Source: Bacillota bacterium
Lineage (GTDB): Bacteria > Bacillota > Sulfobacillia > JAJZIM01
Assembly (NCBI GenBank): GCA_021810565.1
Contig: JAJZIM010000034.1
Span: forward strand, 1 to 33,179
Length of the DNA stretch: 33,179 nt
Direction: 5' to 3'
The notes beneath the pieces were generated by a model. It worked only from the letters and a program-made list of their open reading frames with translations, was not told where the DNA came from and did not search any database. Positions 31,378-33,179 of this stretch are shown in pieces. A program made the translations under genes and the position numbers. The number at the start of each line of letters is the position of its first letter. The stretch's first letter is position 1.

Positions 31378-32835
31378 TTGGAGGGACTGAAGGAGCTCAG
31401 CGAGCGGTGGAAAAGAATGCCTGCGGATGAGGCACAGGAATTCTACGACCGGGAGGTATTTCCCAGGGTGCTGGACGAGGTGGTGCCGCGGGAGCGGGCC
31501 AAAATGGGCCTCTCTGGGGATGAGGCGGGTTACGAGGTCATGGTGCTGCCGCTTGGCACCTCGCCGGAGCCCCTCATCATCTCGCTGGCCGTGTGGCGCC
31601 CCCGCCGGGTGCTGCTTTTGCCCACGGCGCAGAGCCGCCCCCTGGTGGAGCGGGTGCGCCGTGAAGCGGGGCTGTCGGAGGAGCAGGTGGATGTGCGGGA
31701 GGTGTTGCCCAATGATCCGCTGCCCTTGTATACAGAGATCCGGAATGCCTACCAGCGGTGGGGCCGTCCCGATCGGGGGGCGGTGGACATCACGGGGGGG
31801 ACCAAGGTGATGGCGGCCGGGTCGGGCATGGCGGCCAGTGCCCTGAAGTTCGACGTGGTCTATGTGTGGGGTAAGGAAAGGTATTTGGAGCAGTACAGGC
31901 ATCCCGAGCCGGGCACAGAAAAGGTGATGCGGATCGAAAACCCGCTATCAGTCTTGGGGGATTTGGACTTCCAGGCGGCTTGTGCCATGGCCGAACGACA
32001 TGACTACGGCGGCGCCCGGTGCATTATGGACGAGCTGGCGCGCAAGGTGCCAGGGGAGGGGGCCCTGGTGTACGGGATCTGGGCCCGCTTGGGGCGAGCC
32101 TACGAGGCCTGGGACCTCCTCCAGGTGGGGCGGGCCGCCCAGGAATTGGAGGCCCTAGAGGCGGGACTGGACCAACACTGGCGCCTTCCCTATTTGGCCC
32201 GGCTGACGTCTCGGCGAGAGCAATTGCGCGCCCAGCGGGCGGCGGTAGTGCTTTTGGCCCAGCGCCTGCCCGTGCAGGCCGCGGCGCTGCCGGTGGCCGA
32301 TCTAGCCGACGCGCAGCTCATGTGTGCCGTCATCGGAACCCTGTATCAGGCGGCCCTGCGCCGCGAGGCCGCTGGAAGGTTGGACATGGCGGCACTGCTT
32401 TGGTACCGGCTGCTGGAGGTGCTGGAGCAAAGCCGTCTGGCGGCTTTGGGACTGGACACCGCCAAGCCGGACTATGCTGCCTTGGCGAAGCAACTGGGAA
32501 GGACCCTGGAGGACCTCCTTGCCGCATACAACGTCCAGCGCCAGGGCATGGACCTCTCGCCGATGGAGGCGCTGCCCGACCCCGTGGACTTGGTGGCCGG
32601 ATACCTGCTTCTAGCGGCGGTAGGGCAGCCGTTGGTGCTGCGCCTCAACAGCTTGCGGGAGCAGACGTCCCAACGCAATTTCAGCATCTATGCCCACGGG
32701 TATTCCTTCGTCTCGGAGAAGAACCTGCGCACTTTCCGCAGCCTAGCCGAGGAGGTGCTGGGCCGCTACCTGACGGCAGTGGGCATCGAAGCCGCGCGTC
32801 TGGAGGAGCTAGCCTTCGTGCCCTGGGGGGACTGA
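31378..32835 (+). CDS. CARF-HEPN ribonuclease, Csm6/Csx1-like (TIGR02710 type)
   Basis: Product of 485 residues. CARF domain at about 50-190: YEVMVLPLGTSPEPLIISLA, RVLLLPTAQSRPLVERV, and VDITGGTKVMAAGSGMAASA with GGTK at 140-143. A long helical middle (200-400) leads to the C-terminal HEPN-type motif Arg433-NFSIYA-His440 (Rx6H) in LREQTSQRNFSIYAHGYSFV. The DxTGGTK and RN....AHG pair is typical of the TIGR02710 group of CARF proteins. Expected role: non-specific RNase triggered by cyclic oligoadenylate. TTG start at 31378 with GAAGGGAGG upstream. It lies 23 bp after the CARF-RelE-CARF gene, so they are one operon. Confidence 0.8.
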   Translation: MEGLKELSERWKRMPADEAQEFYDREVFPRVLDEVVPRERAKMGLSGDEAGYEVMVLPLGTSPEPLIISLAVWRPRRVLLLPTAQSRPLVERVRREAGLSEEQVDVREVLPNDPLPLYTEIRNAYQRWGRPDRGAVDITGGTKVMAAGSGMAASALKFDVVYVWGKERYLEQYRHPEPGTEKVMRIENPLSVLGDLDFQAACAMAERHDYGGARCIMDELARKVPGEGALVYGIWARLGRAYEAWDLLQVGRAAQELEALEAGLDQHWRLPYLARLTSRREQLRAQRAAVVLLAQRLPVQAAALPVADLADAQLMCAVIGTLYQAALRREAAGRLDMAALLWYRLLEVLEQSRLAALGLDTAKPDYAALAKQLGRTLEDLLAAYNVQRQGMDLSPMEALPDPVDLVAGYLLLAAVGQPLVLRLNSLREQTSQRNFSIYAHGYSFVSEKNLRTFRSLAEEVLGRYLTAVGIEAARLEELAFVPWGD

Positions 32836-32837
32836 GG

Positions 32838-32984
32838 ATGTTCCTGATCAGCCTGCTGAGGCAGCAGACCCATCCATGCCTCCTCCGCACAGCCAAACTG
32901 CGGCCCTTGGGGCGGCTAATGCTGGTTTCCAGAACACAGATAGCCGCCGGAGGGCGATCGTACGGCATGGATGGGGCGACCTGA
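32838..32984 (+). CDS. small doubtful ORF (48 residues) after the effector operon
   Basis: ATG at 32838, two bases after the stop of the CARF-HEPN gene. The product FLISLLRQQTHPCLLRTAKL, then RPLGRLMLVSRTQIAAGG, shares the string LGRLMLV with the transposase remnant at 29497-29775 (there on the minus strand), so it may be another insertion-sequence fragment instead of a gene. The remaining 195 bp (32985-33179) show nothing I recognise. Confidence 0.2.
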   Translation: MFLISLLRQQTHPCLLRTAKLRPLGRLMLVSRTQIAAGGRSYGMDGAT

Positions 32985-33179
32985 CTAGTGCGTCCCGATC
33001 TGGCAGCGGAATGGCGGGAGGTACCCGAGATATTGTTGAGTTAATAGTCCATAGCCCGCCTTCCGCACGTCGAGAGGTCTCTCCGTGTGAATTTCCGACC
33101 CTTTCTTTTGGCGGTCAACCGCATGGCTCCTTCAGGTAGATGGACATCGGCACTTTGAGTAGGTATAGAAGTTTTCGTA

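Overview
The window looks like chromosome of a high-GC, endospore-forming member of the Bacillota (Clostridia/Limnochordia/Symbiobacteriia-like; species not determinable by eye). The reason is a complete eight-gene spoIIIA sporulation operon followed by accC, and a second conserved housekeeping block (asp23, nusB, nfnAB, folD, xseAB, ispA). These core genes overlap or nearly touch, start often with GTG or TTG, and are strongly G-rich on the coding strand.

Layout. 1-407: gene-free lead-in with stacked small hairpins and an intrinsic terminator. 408-6594: spoIIIAA-AH and accC; accB is not present. 6693-13500: an accessory island between accC and asp23. It holds a cysteine hydrolase, a wrecked toxin-antitoxin locus (DUF433 remnant, 3' end of an IS200/IS605 tnpB with its right-end hairpins, then an intact DUF5615 PIN-like gene), a P-loop kinase-like gene, two small paralogous unknown genes with a perfect 20-bp inverted repeat, a secreted phosphodiester-glycosidase-family protein, an ECF sigma factor fused to a zinc anti-sigma motif and 15-residue repeats, and an AbrB-type antitoxin pair with its own promoter/operator. 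13720-19923: asp23 to ispA. 19930-20328: a convergent unknown gene.

From 20.4 kb to the end is a type III-B CRISPR-Cas locus: leader region with hairpins, an array of 22 identical 37-nt repeats and 21 spacers, cmr1-cmr6 as one tightly coupled operon of clearly lower GC, a gene-poor stretch with a transposase remnant, and two CARF-domain effector genes whose composition matches the host. Cas10 (Cmr2) has lost the HD domain but keeps GGDD, so it should signal by cyclic oligoadenylate. The first effector reads as CARF - RelE-like - CARF in one polypeptide, the second as CARF plus a C-terminal HEPN-type Rx6H ribonuclease motif. Working together, Cmr would bind and cut phage RNA through Cmr4, Cas10 would make cyclic oligoadenylate, and the two effectors would stop translation (RelE-like mRNA cleavage) and degrade RNA (HEPN). 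No cas1, cas2, cas6 or separate ring nuclease lies in the window.

The tandem-CARF RelE protein is the strongest candidate for something little described. All family calls come from reading motifs; no searches were run.
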